Source: Lactuca virosa (lineage: Eukaryota; Streptophyta; Magnoliopsida; Asterales; Asteraceae). From it: 64,000 bases of DNA. Each line of letters begins with the position of its first letter. The first letter of the stretch is position 1. Location: positions 98,175,609-98,239,608 of the forward strand of contig CAKMRJ010005745.1 in assembly GCA_928212115.1 (NCBI GenBank), read 5' to 3'. Under the pieces are notes generated by a model. It saw only the letters and a program-made list of their open reading frames with translations. It was not told the origin of the DNA and made no database searches. A program made the translations under genes and the position numbers. Shown one piece after another: positions 32,541 through 44,905 of this stretch.

Positions 32541-33556
32541 TTATAGCCCCTGCAAATCAGAACAAATGTCAAATCCACATCATGTATCTAGGACCCAAGA
32601 ACGAGAAGATGATGATTTGTTAGATGAAATAATGTATAGACCTACATAAGATGGCTTCGCCTTGTCATCCTTGACATCTTGCAGATACTTTGGGCAGATT
32701 CTTTTCCAATGCCCCTTATCATTGAAGTAAAAGCAAATAGCCTCTTTGGGATCAGAAGAGGGTGGATGATCAGAACTAGACTTTCCTTTAGGGCCACTAC
32801 TGGATGGCCATGCATCAGACTTTCCCTTCCATTTTTGCTTGGGATGACTTTTCCTCTTTTTACCCTCTCCTTGTCCAATGGCTAGGAAGGGAGCACTACC
32901 AGGAGTGGAGGCTAAACCTTTTCTCTTCATTCATGTTTCAGCTGTCTGCAGAAGGTTGTGCAATTAAGCCAAGGTGGTCTTAATGTTGTTCAAATGATAG
33001 GTCAGGATGAACTGATCATAGCAACTTGGTAAGGAGTTAAGGATTGTGTCAATAGCCAGCTCTTCGTCAAAATCCACATTTATCCTAACAAGGCGCTCCA
33101 CGTATTATTGCGTCCTTTTCACGTGGGCACAGTAAGAGTCTCCCTCCTTGAGCTTGCAATCTATGAGGGCTTTAACCACCTCGTATTTTTCTTGACGAGC
33201 TCGCTTGTCGAACTTTTCCATAAGGTTCTTGTTCATCTAATACGGCCAGTAGTCTTCATAAAATCTATGCAACTCAGGGGTCATAGTAGCGACCATGATG
33301 CAAGCAACTTTTGTTGCATCATCATAGTGTTTCTTATAGGAGGCTAATTCTTCAGGAGTAGCCTTCTCTTCGTCAATTTCATTTAATTCTTTTTAAGGAT
33401 ATACTCCTTGTTCTCGAAACGAAGGGCCATTTTGATGTTGCGCATCCAGTCATTATAGTTGGTGCCATCCAATGTCACCTTTGAGCAGATGGACAACAAC
33501 GAGAAGTTATAGTGGTTGGAGGAGGAGGAACCAGAAGCATCAGTTGGAGTAGACAT
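32541..33556 (-). pseudogene. Copia C gag and protease
   Basis: Starts ATG at 33556 (MSTPTDASGSSSSNHYNFSL) and continues with gag wording shared with E and A (TPEELASYKKHYDDATK, LPSCYDQFILTYHLN). The frame 32580-32930 has the knuckle CFYFNDKGHWKRIC, in which the second cysteine has become phenylalanine, and the protease SWVLDT stretch ending in a stop. Several TGA/TAA codons and indels lie between. Not functional. Confidence 0.85.
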
Positions 33557-34865
33557 CTATAAAAAAGGTAGTTTTAGTTAGACAAGAATAATCGTTAATA
33601 TAGTAACCCAAAATAAAATATTAAGGTTAGGACCCAGCTATATAATTCACAACTTAGAAAATGGATGTCGTAATCTAATTGTAAATTTTATAAAGGTAGG
33701 TAAATGACGATCTACCAATTCAACCAAGAAAAAATAAGATTGAATTTAAGTGAAATTCCTAGGTCTTTTGAGTTTCATTGAAACTATTCAATGACATGCT
33801 TAATCTGAGATTATTCTCTTCTATTTGTGACTGGGATATCGAGGATCACAAAACAGATGTGAATAACCATGCAAATGTGCTTGGTAACCTCATTTTCGTT
33901 TATCATCCCAATTGATGTGCTGGTAAACCACACACACTCCATCAACAATGATAATTTATGAGATTCCCATTACAACTCTTTATTAGTCCATATTAGTGTG
34001 TTGGTTAACTACACACACTCAATAACGACTCATAAAGTGTAATGTGCAATTTCATGGGTTATCATACTAATTCACATTTTTCCTAAAGTAACCAGATATG
34101 GGATTTTAAATAAAAGGTTGTAGTACTTTTAATAGCATTATAATTTTAATGAGATTTAGTTTTCCTATCAAATTCGTTCTTCTAACGACCCTCACTAATC
34201 AAGGAAGCGGTGGGTGAGAGTGGACACCCATTCAACTACCATTTTATAGGAAGTTACCTTATACCTCCTTTATAGTACGGAAACGTGAATGAGACATACT
34301 AGTGACTTGACTAACTTAATCTTATACATATAATATATGAACAATTAATAACAATATATATAAGGTGTATTTTAAACTTTTCAAAATGCTAGGTTTATTT
34401 AATCTTTAAATTTCGAAAATTAATAATTAATTAATTTAAATTTAAAAATTAACCAAATGATTTAATATTTATCCATTAATTAACAATTAATTAAATATAT
34501 CAAATCAATTAGGGATTAACTAATTAAATTAATAAAACAATTTAATCCTAATCCTTACCCTCTAAATTTTTGAGAATTATGGGTGTAAGATTTATCCAAT
34601 TTTATAATTATCCCTTTTAATCAAATTAAACTAACAATTATCAAAAATAGGAAACCCTAACCATATAGCAAGTTTTTAAAACTTGGGGAGGAAGGTTAGG
34701 GTTTCAAAACCCTAACCCTAATTTCGAAATATAAGGGGATGGGATAGGGTTTCGAGAAACCATAACGCTAGTCGAAATTCTTAGCCTTTTAGAGCTTAAT
34801 TTCTATAAACCCTAATTGATCAAATTTAACAATTATAGAAATTCAACTGAAAACAAACCAAATAC
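33557..34865 (-). other. Copia C 5' leader with conserved hairpins
   Basis: Equivalent to 27865-29246 of A. The TTTGTGA/TCACAAA hairpin is at 33824-33852. Hairpin 1, TTGATG/CATCAA, is at 33912-33945. Hairpin 2 at 33993-34025 is partly degraded (TTAGTG against CAATAA). The conserved block is at about 34182-34234 (CTAACGACCCTC, AATCAAGGAAGCGGTGGG). It lacks the GACTCG palindrome array. The remaining sequence is AT-rich non-coding. Confidence 0.72.
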
Positions 34866-34877
34866 GCTCTGATACCA
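34866..34877 (-). other. Copia C primer binding site
   Basis: The minus strand reads TGGTATCAGAGC, one base from the 5' LTR end. Confidence 0.88.
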
Positions 34878-34878
34878 C

Positions 34879-35686
34879 CGATAGGATTTAGGTAAAACAA
34901 GTAAACTTAAAACCCTTAAGTTCACACGCAACCTAAAAGGATCTATGATTTTACTATTGAACCTATAGCTATGAACATTAAATAAGAAACCTAAGAAACC
35001 CTAGGAAATTTTCGGAAAACACAAAAGGGTTTTAGGATTACATACTTTGTTCTAGATCTCTTGGAAGCTAGCACCACAAATGTCGAGCCTCTAATGGAAT
35101 CACACCCAAGATAGCAAGAAGATGACTTGAATGAGGATATAGGAGGTGTAGAATTTCGGCTCTCCCTTAGAAAATATGAGTGGCCGAAAATCTAAGGACT
35201 AGGGTCCTTTATATAGTTGAGGAATTTTGGGTCCAAAGCTAATGTTTAAGGGATAAGCCCTAGATTGAATTACTTGGTGACCAAGAAGTCCAATCTCCTT
35301 ATCCAAGGAGTGTTGGACGAAATCTTCTCAAATTACACTAGAGGATTTTCGTCCACCTCATCCCATGAGGTTCTAGAGCCTTCCTTCCTCAACATTCAAT
35401 AAATAACCAAACATTCCCTGTACTTTTAATTAATCAAATTAATCCCAAAATTAATTCCAATTAATTTCTGATTAATTATTAATTAAATAATACTTTTTCT
35501 AATTAATATGTTATTTTTCATAATATATTAATAATCATCTTTTATTAATCAAATAATAAATTAACCTTTGTATCCAAAAGTCATCCTCTCTAATTGCCAG
35601 GTTTGAGGGCAACTCAAAAGGACTGTGCTACTATTAATTGAAGTATATACAAATTTTAGTTATGGGCTTAGACATATAATCCAATA
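34879..35686 (-). repeat. Copia C 5' LTR (808 bp)
   Basis: The pair of 5440-6238. It begins CGATAGGATTTAGG where the partner has TGATGGGATTTAGG, so the terminal T has mutated here. It is followed by GGTTT, the right copy of the TSD, and then gypsy D LTR sequence. Confidence 0.87.
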
Positions 35687-36778
35687 GGTTTTCCCTTATC
35701 AGCTATAGATCAGTAGACTTTGAATTAATGATGAATCTAGACTAATAATTAGTCGCAATAAATACTAGACTAAGACTTAGTGATAATGATATTGGGTTAC
35801 GTCAAAGGAAAAGAGAGTTGCTAGAAGCAAAACGTTGTCCAAAGTTTGAGTCGTCACTTTAACAAGTGAGTGCATAGTTATTTTCATCTTACACATAGAT
35901 ATGAAGTATTTAAGATAAAATTACATGCTATATGTGCCTTTTATCTGTGTTCCTGCTATCTATGCTAGATGAACGATTTATACATGTTTTACTTGATTTA
36001 AATTGTATATATATTTTATACCTATAAATATATTAGATAAAGATGTGTATCTGACAGATGATATAGATAATGAAAGATGAATGATGAGAGGCATTGACTT
36101 TAAAGATGATCCAGTCGTCTAGCGAAGTATAGATGATGACCATGGACTAATCTAGATAGACCAGTGGAATGCTGACAGGCTCGCAACCTGTAGATGTTTT
36201 TGAACTAAGTGTTCACCAGGTGTACTCCATCTCCATCGTAGTTTCCTTACTAACATATATTGTTGAGGAATCCCCTAAGCATTATTGTTTATTCCGAAGA
36301 TAATGCTTAGGATAGGTCCCATAAATTAGATGCTTTAGGGACAGAAAGTGAGGATAACGAGAATAGGTAATCGGGTTGAATGATTTGATGAAAATAAAGA
36401 ATTTAGTAATTGTAGGTTGAAAACCTTATGTGCTCACTAGGTTCCAAAGCCCGACCTACTCAGTTTCTTGTATTACAGGTAAAGGCACAAGGGCACAATT
36501 GTGATGATCAGATGAGAGATTTATGGATTATAGAGCAGTATATATAAGATGTTTGTAAGGCCTATGTTATTTCTGTTTATGCTTATATACTGTATTGACG
36601 ATGACATCCCAATGTTTTTAATATAATTAAAATACATTTCTTTGGAAATGATTTGATAATATCTTTATCATATTTTTGGGAACAAATTCTACAATATTAC
36701 TTTTCAAAAGGATACTCTGATTTTAAATGAAGCATAAACAAATCGCTCTTTCCTCGTCGTGAAATTGGGGATGTCACA
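35687..36778 (+). repeat. Gypsy D 5' LTR, second segment
   Basis: Continues the LTR interrupted at 5439. It matches the 3' half of J: GAATTAATGATGAATCTAGA here corresponds to about 8885 in J, followed by AACAAGTGAGTGCATAGTT and the shared end GATGTCACA. It lacks J's GCAGCTGCGCC array. Confidence 0.85.
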
Positions 36779-36779
36779 A

Positions 36780-36791
36780 TGGTATCAGAGC
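36780..36791 (+). other. Gypsy D primer binding site
   Basis: TGGTATCAGAGC one base after the LTR end, complementary to initiator-Met tRNA. The following leader (36792-37209) has no supported ORF. Confidence 0.9.
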
Positions 36792-37209
36792 ATTGGTTTA
36801 AGAGAACTAGGAATTTGTATGATTTGTAGACTTAAACTTAGAATGCTAAGCGATGATTGTAAGATGAGTGGCTGCCATATGTAGGAAATATACTTGAATA
36901 GACATGAGCACTAGATTATTTTAGGAAATATGCTTAAATTACTTTTATGTGCTAAATGATTTATGTTATAGCTATAGGATACCTTATATGCCTTATGATG
37001 CTATTATTCGATCGGATTTATGGTCTACTGCCGATCAGATTTGGAAACTTTATGTGTTTTGATTTCTAAATGTTTAATAACGGTATTAGAACTGGCATAT
37101 AACTTTTTGGAGTGCCAAGGAGGATTTATATGTCTATCGTAAATATAGCTTTCTATATCTTAATTCTCATCACTGTACACCAAACATCTGATTTGGTGTA
37201 TATATCGAC

Positions 37210-38436
37210 ATGGTGAGAACTTGCATCGGATTAGGAAATGCTAATGGAAACCAGCAGCCTGAGCCACGAGTAATTGAGTGTGTGGCAAAGGTAGCAGCTG
37301 CACCGGAACCTATAACATTGGCAATGATACAGGCGATGTTCGATCGTCAAATGGAGGAGACAAGGCGTTTACTTCAATAGAATAGGGATGAGCCTACTGT
37401 GCCTGTTGTGCAGCCCGAACTGAATGAAGAACTGTTGGAAGAGGTAAATTACAATTGTACTGTGAGTCAATTTGAACCCCGAGTGGTAATGAGGAACAAC
37501 CTAGACATAGGGATTGATAAGGATGGGCATATGTATAAGAAATTATTGGGTGCCAAGCCACCAGGTCTTTCTGGAAGCCCAAAGCCAGTAGAGAATATGG
37601 ACTGGATCTCCGAGATGGAAATGGTATTTGAAATTTGCAACTATAGCAACAAGCAGAAAACCGTCTTTGTAGTCAAACAACTGAAGACTGGGTTTTTAAT
37701 TTGGTGGAAGCTGTTGGCAGATACAATGCCACAGGGAGAAGCCCTGAGGATGTCTTGGGAAGCATTCCTGGAGCAGTTGAGAATGCAGTACTACTCGGAG
37801 GTGGATCTGATAGACCTAAACAATGAGTTTGAAAACCTAAAGAAAGGGAATATAAGTGTTAATGATTATGCCATTGCATTCACCGAGAAGATGAATCTAT
37901 TCCCGTACTTGGTGCCTACTAAACTCTCCAAGGCAGAAAGGTTTTCTAACGGATTACCAGTAGACTTTATTCCAACAGTAAAAATGGCAACTACTTTGAA
38001 GACAACCGTTAGAGCAACCAAGAATGTGGAGACCCAACTTCGGGAGAAGGGTCTGGAGAGGACAGAGGTAGGAGAGAAAAGGAAGTTTGATGGTTCTTCA
38101 AGGTCAAACAAGCAAAGATGATTTTCAAAATCTGATTCCAAGAAGTTTTGAGGAGGAGGAGGTGTACCAAAATGGTGTGATAAGTGCAAGAAGAAGCACT
38201 CTAGAAAATATGGCGAGGAGTTGACTTGTTTCAAGTGCGGGAAAACTGGTCATTATGCCAATGAGTGTACATTGAACAAGAGGGTGTGTTACGGATGTAA
38301 TGAAGAAGGGAATATTGCTAGGGACTACCCGAAGAAGAAAGAGGAGGCAAAGCCTAATGTGCCGCCAATAGAAATGGCAAGAGCATTCCAAATGATCATT
38401 GATGAAGCAGGTGACGATGCAAGGGATCAAGAGTAA
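37210..38436 (+). pseudogene. Gypsy D gag
   Basis: One continuous frame from ATG 37210 (MVRTCIGLGNANGNQQPEPR) to TAA 38434-38436, broken only by three in-frame stops: TAG 37378, TGA 38119 and TGA 38149. All three are explainable as single C-to-T changes. The gag core includes PGLSGSPKPVENMDWISEME, FEICNYSNKQKTVFVVKQLK and LEQLRMQYYSEVDLIDLNNE. A knuckle CFKCGKTGHYANEC is intact; the next (CYGCNEEGNIARDY) has lost its histidine and last cysteine. It ends near the point where protease would follow. Confidence 0.88.

Positions 38437-38438
<2 letters not shown>

Positions 38439-38512
<74 letters not shown>
38439..38512. repeat. (AT)n microsatellite after gypsy D gag
   Basis: About 74 bp of pure TA repeats beginning three bases after the gag stop, where gag would normally continue into protease. 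Confidence 0.95.
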
Positions 38513-38514
<2 letters not shown>

Positions 38515-38880
38515 AAAGATCGAGATATAAAGTAGCCATATTCATAGCATCATGTGGTGTAGCCTAATATAAGACACGTAGTATACGGTGAACTTGAATA
38601 TCTATGTAATCGTTTCAAGAATAAAATAAATCTTAGTTATGTTATCCGATGTGTTAAATGACTATGTGAAATTCTTGTATGGTGACTTGGAAAACTAAGA
38701 GGCAATTCTTGGGACAAGTATGAGTAGATATGAATGGTAGTAGAGGCCTATACTACCGGAAGCACAGTAATCACACTTAGATTAGGGAAAGTCACAAGGT
38801 TACCAAGGCATTGGTAGTTGAGTTTGTTTCGTTTGTTTATGTCGTTACCATCGTTTCGGAAATGACTAAGAAGATGATTG
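38513..38880 (+). other. Degraded gypsy D internal sequence
   Basis: Located between the microsatellite and copia E. I find no protease motif or long frame. It is assigned to D only by position. Confidence 0.45.
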
Positions 38881-39707
38881 CGATAGGTTTTATTCAAAAC
38901 AAAAGACTCTTAAGTTCACATGCAACCTAAAGATCTATGTTTTCACTATTGAACCTATAACTATGAATATCAAATAATAAACTATATATGGAATAGGCAA
39001 TTTTTGAAAATACGAAAAAGGTTTAGAATTACATACCTTAATGTTATTGTAGTAAATAACAATGATCCTTCACCTGTAGATCTCTTGGAAGCCAGCACCA
39101 CAAATGTCATGCTTCTAATGTAATCACAGCGAAGCTAGCAAGAAGATAACTTGAAGGAGGAGAGGGGAGGTATGAATTTAGGCTATCCCTTGTGAATAAT
39201 AGGTGGCCGAAATTCTAAGGGATAGGGTCCTTTATATAGTGGTTCAAGGAAACCCTAGATGACCCTAATTTGAATTAAATAATATTAATTCAAATTTAGT
39301 AATTATCCAGCTTTCTATTTATCCACATGGGATATTCTAGAAACCTTAGAATATCCCCAAAAACCGTCCAACCCTTAAGATGGAAGGTTCTAGAGCCTTT
39401 TGCTCAACTATTGAACAATTATACATCAGACCCTGCACTTTTAATTAATTCCATTAATCCCAAAATTAGTTCTAATTAATATCTGATCAATTATTAATTA
39501 AATAATAACGTTTCTAATTAATATATTATTTTCATAATATATTAATAAACTTCTTATTTTAATTTAATAATCAAATAATAAATTAACCTCTTCTCTAAAA
39601 GTCATCTTGTCCAATTGCTAGGTTTGAGGGTAACCCAAAAGAACTGTGCTACTATCAATTCAAGTATATACCAATTATAGTTATGGGCTTAGACACCTAA
39701 TCCAATA
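38881..39707 (-). repeat. Copia E 3' LTR
   Basis: Begins CGATAGGTTTTATTC, compared with TGATAGGTTTTATGC at 49402, and ends AATCCAATA. It shares the AATGTTATTGTAGTAAATAAC segment with its partner, which A and C lack. Confidence 0.86.
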
Positions 39708-40600
39708 GTATCCCAATTGGACAAGTTTTTAACTATAACTGTTAGTAAAACTTCTGAAGTGATATGAAAATTATAGTTTCCAAAAGCCGCTGCCGAACTC
39801 TAACCCAGTCAGTTACGCGTCCTAATATAAGTGATCATATAATCCTCCATTTTGCAAGATATCATTCGGATATGAGACATGGAATTCAAACAATCTCATT
39901 GTCCAAGACTTTGTTTCCCGATTTCTGATTTATGATGATATAGGACTTCCAATCGAACACATGAATTTAGTCCTGGCTAGGCCCAACACTATAAGTCAAC
40001 ACCAAAACACTGAGGGGCCCAAATATATCTCTTTTCCTGTTAGGGAAAAAGGAACAAATAAACTTTGACTCAAATGCTTGCATCTTTTACTCATCAAATC
40101 ATGCATGACAATACGTTTTATAACATCAATTTACTGATGTGTTTATGCATTACCAATGTACAACCGACTTGTAAATTACAACTCGTATATCTCCATTTTA
40201 AGATCATAAGATATTATCGTCTCAGAATTACTCGTGATAGAATCCATGAAGTAATTCTCTAAGCGTGGGTTTATCCAATACTTAAGTCACCATTTCTAAG
40301 TACTCATGAACATTACATCAATTCTATTGTTATGTCTAACTCCCTTAGACAATCTACAATCCAATTCATGGCAGTCTTAATTAACTACTTATTTCCAAAA
40401 GTACAAATAACTGTGGAATTAAATAATAATATTATTCGGGAAGTCAAACATGCAAAACGAAACACAAAATAAATAATTGACAAAAGGCAGTAAACAAACT
40501 CATAAATAATTCTTCATTATTTAATCACCAAAAATCAATTACATTTACTTTGTTACAAGTTTCAAATAACTATCTAACTACTAAAACTAATATCATCTCT
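39708..40600 (-). other. Copia E degenerate polypurine tract and 3' non-coding region
   Basis: GTATCCCAATTGG replaces the GTCTCCCACTTGG polypurine tract of A and C. It is followed by about 880 bp of the conserved family 3' region (GAGGGGCCCAAATATATC near 40010), without coding potential. Confidence 0.68.
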
Positions 40601-42179
40601 TAGACCAATGCTCCTAGCATGCTGACTATGCTTGACCCTTCTCGAAGCCTTCGTCTAAGGATCTGCAAGATTTTCTTCTGATGATACCCTCTTCACGATG
40701 ATATGACCTTCTTTTACCCTATGTCTGATGTAATGGTACTTTATGTCGATATGTCTGGACTTTCCATGATCTCTTGGTTCCTTAGTCAAGGCAACCGCTC
40801 CTTCATTATCGCAGAAAAGTTCCATTGGCTCCTGAATGGTCGGGAAATCTCTAAGGTCACCGATAAAGTTCCTTAACCAAGTCGCCTCCTTTGATGCTTC
40901 ACTTGCAGCTATGTACTCTGATTCATAGTTTGAATCAACCACCGTGTCATGCTTGGAACTGTTCCAAGTTACAGATCCACCATTTAGAGTGAACATCCAG
41001 CCTGACTGAGAACGAAATGTATCTCTGTCTGTCTAAAACCTGGTGTCACTGTATCCAATCACTCTCGATGTATCACTGCCACGAAAGACTAGAAGTATGT
41101 CCTTCGTCTTCTACAAATACTTGAGAATGTTTCTAATCGTTGTCCAATGAGCTTTAATGGGATTTCCATGATAACGACTAACCATGCTCAAGGCAAAAGA
41201 CACATCATGGCGAGTACATGTCATAGTGTATATGATCTACCCTACAACCGAAGCATAAGCTGCTAAACTCATATCAACTATATCTTCATTTGTACTAGGA
41301 ATTTGAGTCTTACTCAATTTGGTACTGCTCTAGATAGGTAACTCTCCTTTCTTGGAATTTTCCATACAAAATCTCTTTAGTACTTTATCCAAGTATGTAC
41401 TTTGACTAATCCAATTAGTCTATTCTTTCTATCTCTCAATATACTTATCCCGAGAATATAGGATGCTTCTCCAAGGTCTTTAGTGTCAAAACACTTTCCA
41501 AGCCAATACTAATCTTCTTGCAAAGTTGGAATGACGTATCCCATGACTAGTATGTCAACGACATATACCACCAAAAAAGTCACTATACTCCCACTAGCCT
41601 TGATATACACATGAGACTCATCTTCACTCCTAGAGAAATCAAACTCTTTGACTTTCTTATGGAAGCAAAGATTCCAATTGCAAGATGCTTGTTTTAATCC
41701 GTAGACGGATTTCTCAAGCTTGCACACTCTATTTGGAAACTTTGCATCTACAATACCCTCTGGCCGACTCATGTAAACATCTTCAACCAACTTCCCGTAA
41801 GGAAAGCGGTTTTGATATCCATATGCTAAATTTCATAGTCATGAAAGGAAGCTATCACGGCCATTATACTAATATATTTTATCTTGACTACTGGTGAGAA
41901 GGTCTCATCATAGTCAACCCCTGGGGTTTGAGTGAATTCCTTCACAACTAGTCGAGCCTTGAAGGTGTGCACATTTCCATCCATGTCAGTATTCTTCTTG
42001 AAGATCCATTTACACCCAGCTATCTTTCTAACCTGGTACATCATTAACCAGATTCCAAACTTGGTTGTCATACATGTACTTGATCTCTCTGTCCATTGCC
42101 TTTTTCCATTTAGCAGCCTCGGGGCTTGCCATTTCTTCCTTGGAGCTAGCAGGCTCATCCAAATTTATCAGTGTCCTAT
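40601..42179 (-). pseudogene. Copia E RNase H and reverse transcriptase
   Basis: RNase H frame 40655-40996 (VDSNYESEYIAASEASKE, FCDNEGAVALTKEPRDHG, KSRHIDIKYHYI), then RT pieces: MVEDVYMSRPEGIVDAKFPN and VYGLKQASCNWN (41509-41790), and CKWIFKKNTDMDGNVHTFKA and FSPVVKIKYISIM (41826-42158). Several stops and shifts. F interrupts at 42185 in the linker upstream of RT. Confidence 0.86.
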
Positions 42180-42231
42180 CACTGTGTAACACCGGGTTTT
42201 GAGAGTGTTCGATTGTGTCTTTAGAGGCCAA

Positions 42232-44857
42232 GGGTATAAGCGTGATCTGACGATTCGGTCTTTTATGGGTCTCGGGTTTTATTCGAAAGGTTTTAAGGCT
42301 TGGGGTGTAGCTAGGAGTGTAGGGCTTCTTGCCACCTTTTCGTGGATATAAAGTTCGTCGGAAACGGACTTAGAACGAAGAAGTTTTAGTACTTTGAAGT
42401 TGTTGGTAGAATTAGTCCCTAAATGGAAAAGCTTGCATTTCAGCCCATGCATGCAAGGTGGCAGCCAGGTGAGTACGCCCAACGTAAGCTGGGGTACGCC
42501 CAGCGTAGTGTTAGAAAAGGAATCGCGGGTGATAAAGACGTACGCCCAGCATACGGGGATTACGCCCAGGACCTCCAAAACCCTAATTTTTAGGGTTGGA
42601 TCACTATTTAAAGCACCTAAAGTCTGAGGGGGTGCACCTCCCTTTCATTCTCAGAGCCTTAAACCCTGATTTCGAGTGGTAGCTTCATCCAAGAGTGTTG
42701 TGAGCATTGTGGGTGCATTTTGGGTGCATTTTGGAGCCCTGTTGCGCCATCAGGTTTTGGGGTTGATATTTATTTGTGGAGGCTCATTATGGTTTTGAGC
42801 CCGATTTGGAAATTGGGCCATTAAAGGAACTATGGACATTATAGTGTCGGGCTTTTGTTTTGGGATTGGGCCTTTGTTTTGGATCATACTGGGCCAAGGG
42901 TAGAATGGTCATTTTACCCCATGCATGGATTAGGGATTATGGTATGGGACCCAATTGCTAATTGGGTATATTGATTGGTAGTGGCAGCTCGGGAAGCTGG
43001 CGGGGCAGCAGCTAAGGAATTCATGCGGGAAGCTTCTGCAGTGCGAGGTGAGTCTTCTCACCATACCAATGGGTCTAAGGCACCAAGGCCGGCGCATTTA
43101 TTTAGTTGTGATTATTGTTGCGAATGTGCTATTAATACATTATGTATTTATGTGAAGAACTTGTGGGGGAACCCCCACAAGGTATTCACATAAATACATA
43201 ATGTATCAATAGCACATTCGCAACAATCATCACAACTAAATAAATGGGTCGGCCTTGGTGCCTTAGACCCATTGGTATGGTGAGAAGACTCACCTCGCAC
43301 TGCAGAAGCTTCCCGCATGAATTCCTTAGTTGCTGCCCCGCCAGCTTCCTGAGCTTCCACTACCAATCAATACACCCAGTTAGTAATTGGGTCCCATACC
43401 ATAATCCCTAATCCATGCATGGGGTAAAATGACCATTCTACCCCTGGCCCAGTATGATCCAAAACTTAGGCCCAATCCCAAAACAAAAGTCCGACACTAT
43501 AATGTCCATAAGTCCTTTCATGGCCTAATTTCCAAATTGGGCTCAAAACCATAATGGGCCTCCACAAATAAATATCAACCCCAAAACCTGATGGCCCAAC
43601 AGGGCCCTAAAACACAAACTCCAAAACCATAAAATCCATAAAGGCCTATGCATGGCCCAATTTGCTAAAGTGGGCCCAATCCCTCTAATGGGCCCCACAC
43701 TAAGCCCAAAAATATTCTTGGCCCAAAACATCTAACTTCTGATGGCCCACTAAGACCCAAAGTCCATTGCTTGGCCCAACCCAAGGCCCAAAACACACCA
43801 AGCCCATAACGGATGAGTACGCGGGGCGTACTCTTCTGTACGCTAAACGTACTGGCTGAATAGAGTGTACGATGCGCGTACCTGCATGTACGCCCAGCGT
43901 ACCCCTCTGTTAAGCCACTTTTCCATTAAGTGCTTAATACTCTACTCCAGAAGCTACAATTACAGATCCAAGTCCTCTACCACGTCTTAAACCATAAAGT
44001 TGATTACTTGATGGCTTTGCATGTCCCACATAAGCTCAAACTCCAAAAATGATGATCTACTTCCATGAAAATGGTCTTAACTCATGCATGAACCCATTAA
44101 GACCTCCAAGATGGCAACTTTCTGCCTTAGGGACTCATTTAACACTGAGAGTGGCAACTCTAAGCCTAAGAATCGGATTTCAACCATAAAGCTTCATCAT
44201 TGGGACCAAAATGAACTAAAACTCACAATGCTAGATCTAAGAGATGAATGATCAAGATCAAAGATTTATACCTTCATCAAGCTGAGAATGAGTCCCAAAA
44301 GCCAGATCCACAAGCTCCTCCTTGATTCCCATCTTTGCAACAAGTTCCATCTTCTTGAAATGCACCAAAAAGCACCCAAAATGCACCCACAAAGCTCACA
44401 ACACTCTTGGATGAAGCTACCACTCGAAATCAGGGTTTAAGGCTCTGAGAATGAAAGGGAGGCGCACCCCCTCAGACTTTAGGTGCTTTAAATAGTGAGC
44501 CAACCCAAAAAATTAGGGTTTTTGAGGTCTTGGACGTACGCTGGGCGTAATCCCCGTACGCTGGGCGTACGTCTTTAGCACCCGCGATTCCTTTTCTAAC
44601 ACTAAGTTGGGCGTACTCACCTGGCTGCCACCTTGCATGCATGGGCTGAAATGCAAGCTTTTCCATTCAGGGACCAATTCTGCCAACAACTTCAAAGTAA
44701 TAAAACTTCTTCGTTCTAAGTCTGTTTCCGACGAACTTTATATCCACGAAAAGGTGGCAAGAAGCCCTACGCTCCTAGCTACACCCCAATCCTTGAAACA
44801 TTTCGAATAAAACCCGAGACCCATAAAAGACTGAATCGTTAGATCATGCTTATACCC
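42232..44857. repeat. Large inverted repeat (fold-back) in F
   Basis: The left arm, 42232-43169, is mirrored by 43172-44857. At the centre TTGTGGGGG is separated by AA from CCCCCACAA. At the outer end, GGGTATAAGC-TGATCT is mirrored near 44850. The right arm is about 750 bp longer because it keeps a middle section (about 43600-44340) missing from the left arm. The paired 72-codon frames at 42975-43193 and 43148-43366 are mirror images caused by this symmetry, not genes. Confidence 0.9.
42465..42560 (+). repeat. TACGC-CCA-GCGTA motif cluster in F, left arm
   Basis: GTACGCCCAACGTAAGC, TACGCCCAGCGTA (42495-42507), GTACGCCCAGCATAC and a degraded ATTACGCCCAGG occur within 100 bp, upstream of a TATA-like CTATTTAAAG (42605-42614). 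The mirrored and extended set is at 43815-43905 and 44533-44575, including GTACGCTGGGCGTAC and GTACGCGGGGCGTAC. Confidence 0.85.
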
Positions 44858-44905
44858 ATAAAAGACCGTATTTGGTATGATAGTTGTCTTTGTGATACTT
44901 GCATG

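Larger units (their letters stand above)
5440..35686 (-). mobile_element. Copia element C (full length but interrupted)
   Basis: A Ty1/copia element on the minus strand, inserted in gypsy D's LTR, with flanks GGTTG (5435-5439) and GGTTT (35687-35691), a TSD with one change. It has LTRs at 5440-6238 (3') and 34879-35686 (5'), a primer site at 34866-34877 and a polypurine tract at 6239-6251. Removing the inserts J and A leaves about 7.8 kb, the same as relatives A and E. Its gag-pol is degraded by many stops and frameshifts. By gag and integrase wording it is Tork/Angela-like, a tentative placement. Confidence 0.85.
2984..38880 (+). mobile_element. Gypsy element D (5' part), host of the large nest
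   Basis: A Ty3/gypsy element on the plus strand. Its 5' LTR starts TGTAACACCTG at 2984 and ends GATGTCACA at 36778, but is split by copia C at 5439/35687. After it come a primer binding site (36780-36791), a leader, and a gag gene (37210-38436) with three in-frame stops. The sequence degenerates after an (AT)n tract and copia E interrupts it at 38881. No protease, RT, integrase or 3' LTR of D is visible. The single LTR J (7525-10070) is a second copy of the same LTR family and allowed the join across C to be recognised. Confidence 0.8.

Noticed and set aside
37866..38430. Antisense frames across gypsy D gag (122 and 101 codons)
   Set aside because: Shadow frames opposite a recognisable gag; no independent signals.
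42975..43366. Two overlapping 72-codon frames on opposite strands with nearly identical proteins
   Set aside because: They are the two arms of the inverted repeat in F read from opposite strands; no domain and no conservation beyond the DNA symmetry.
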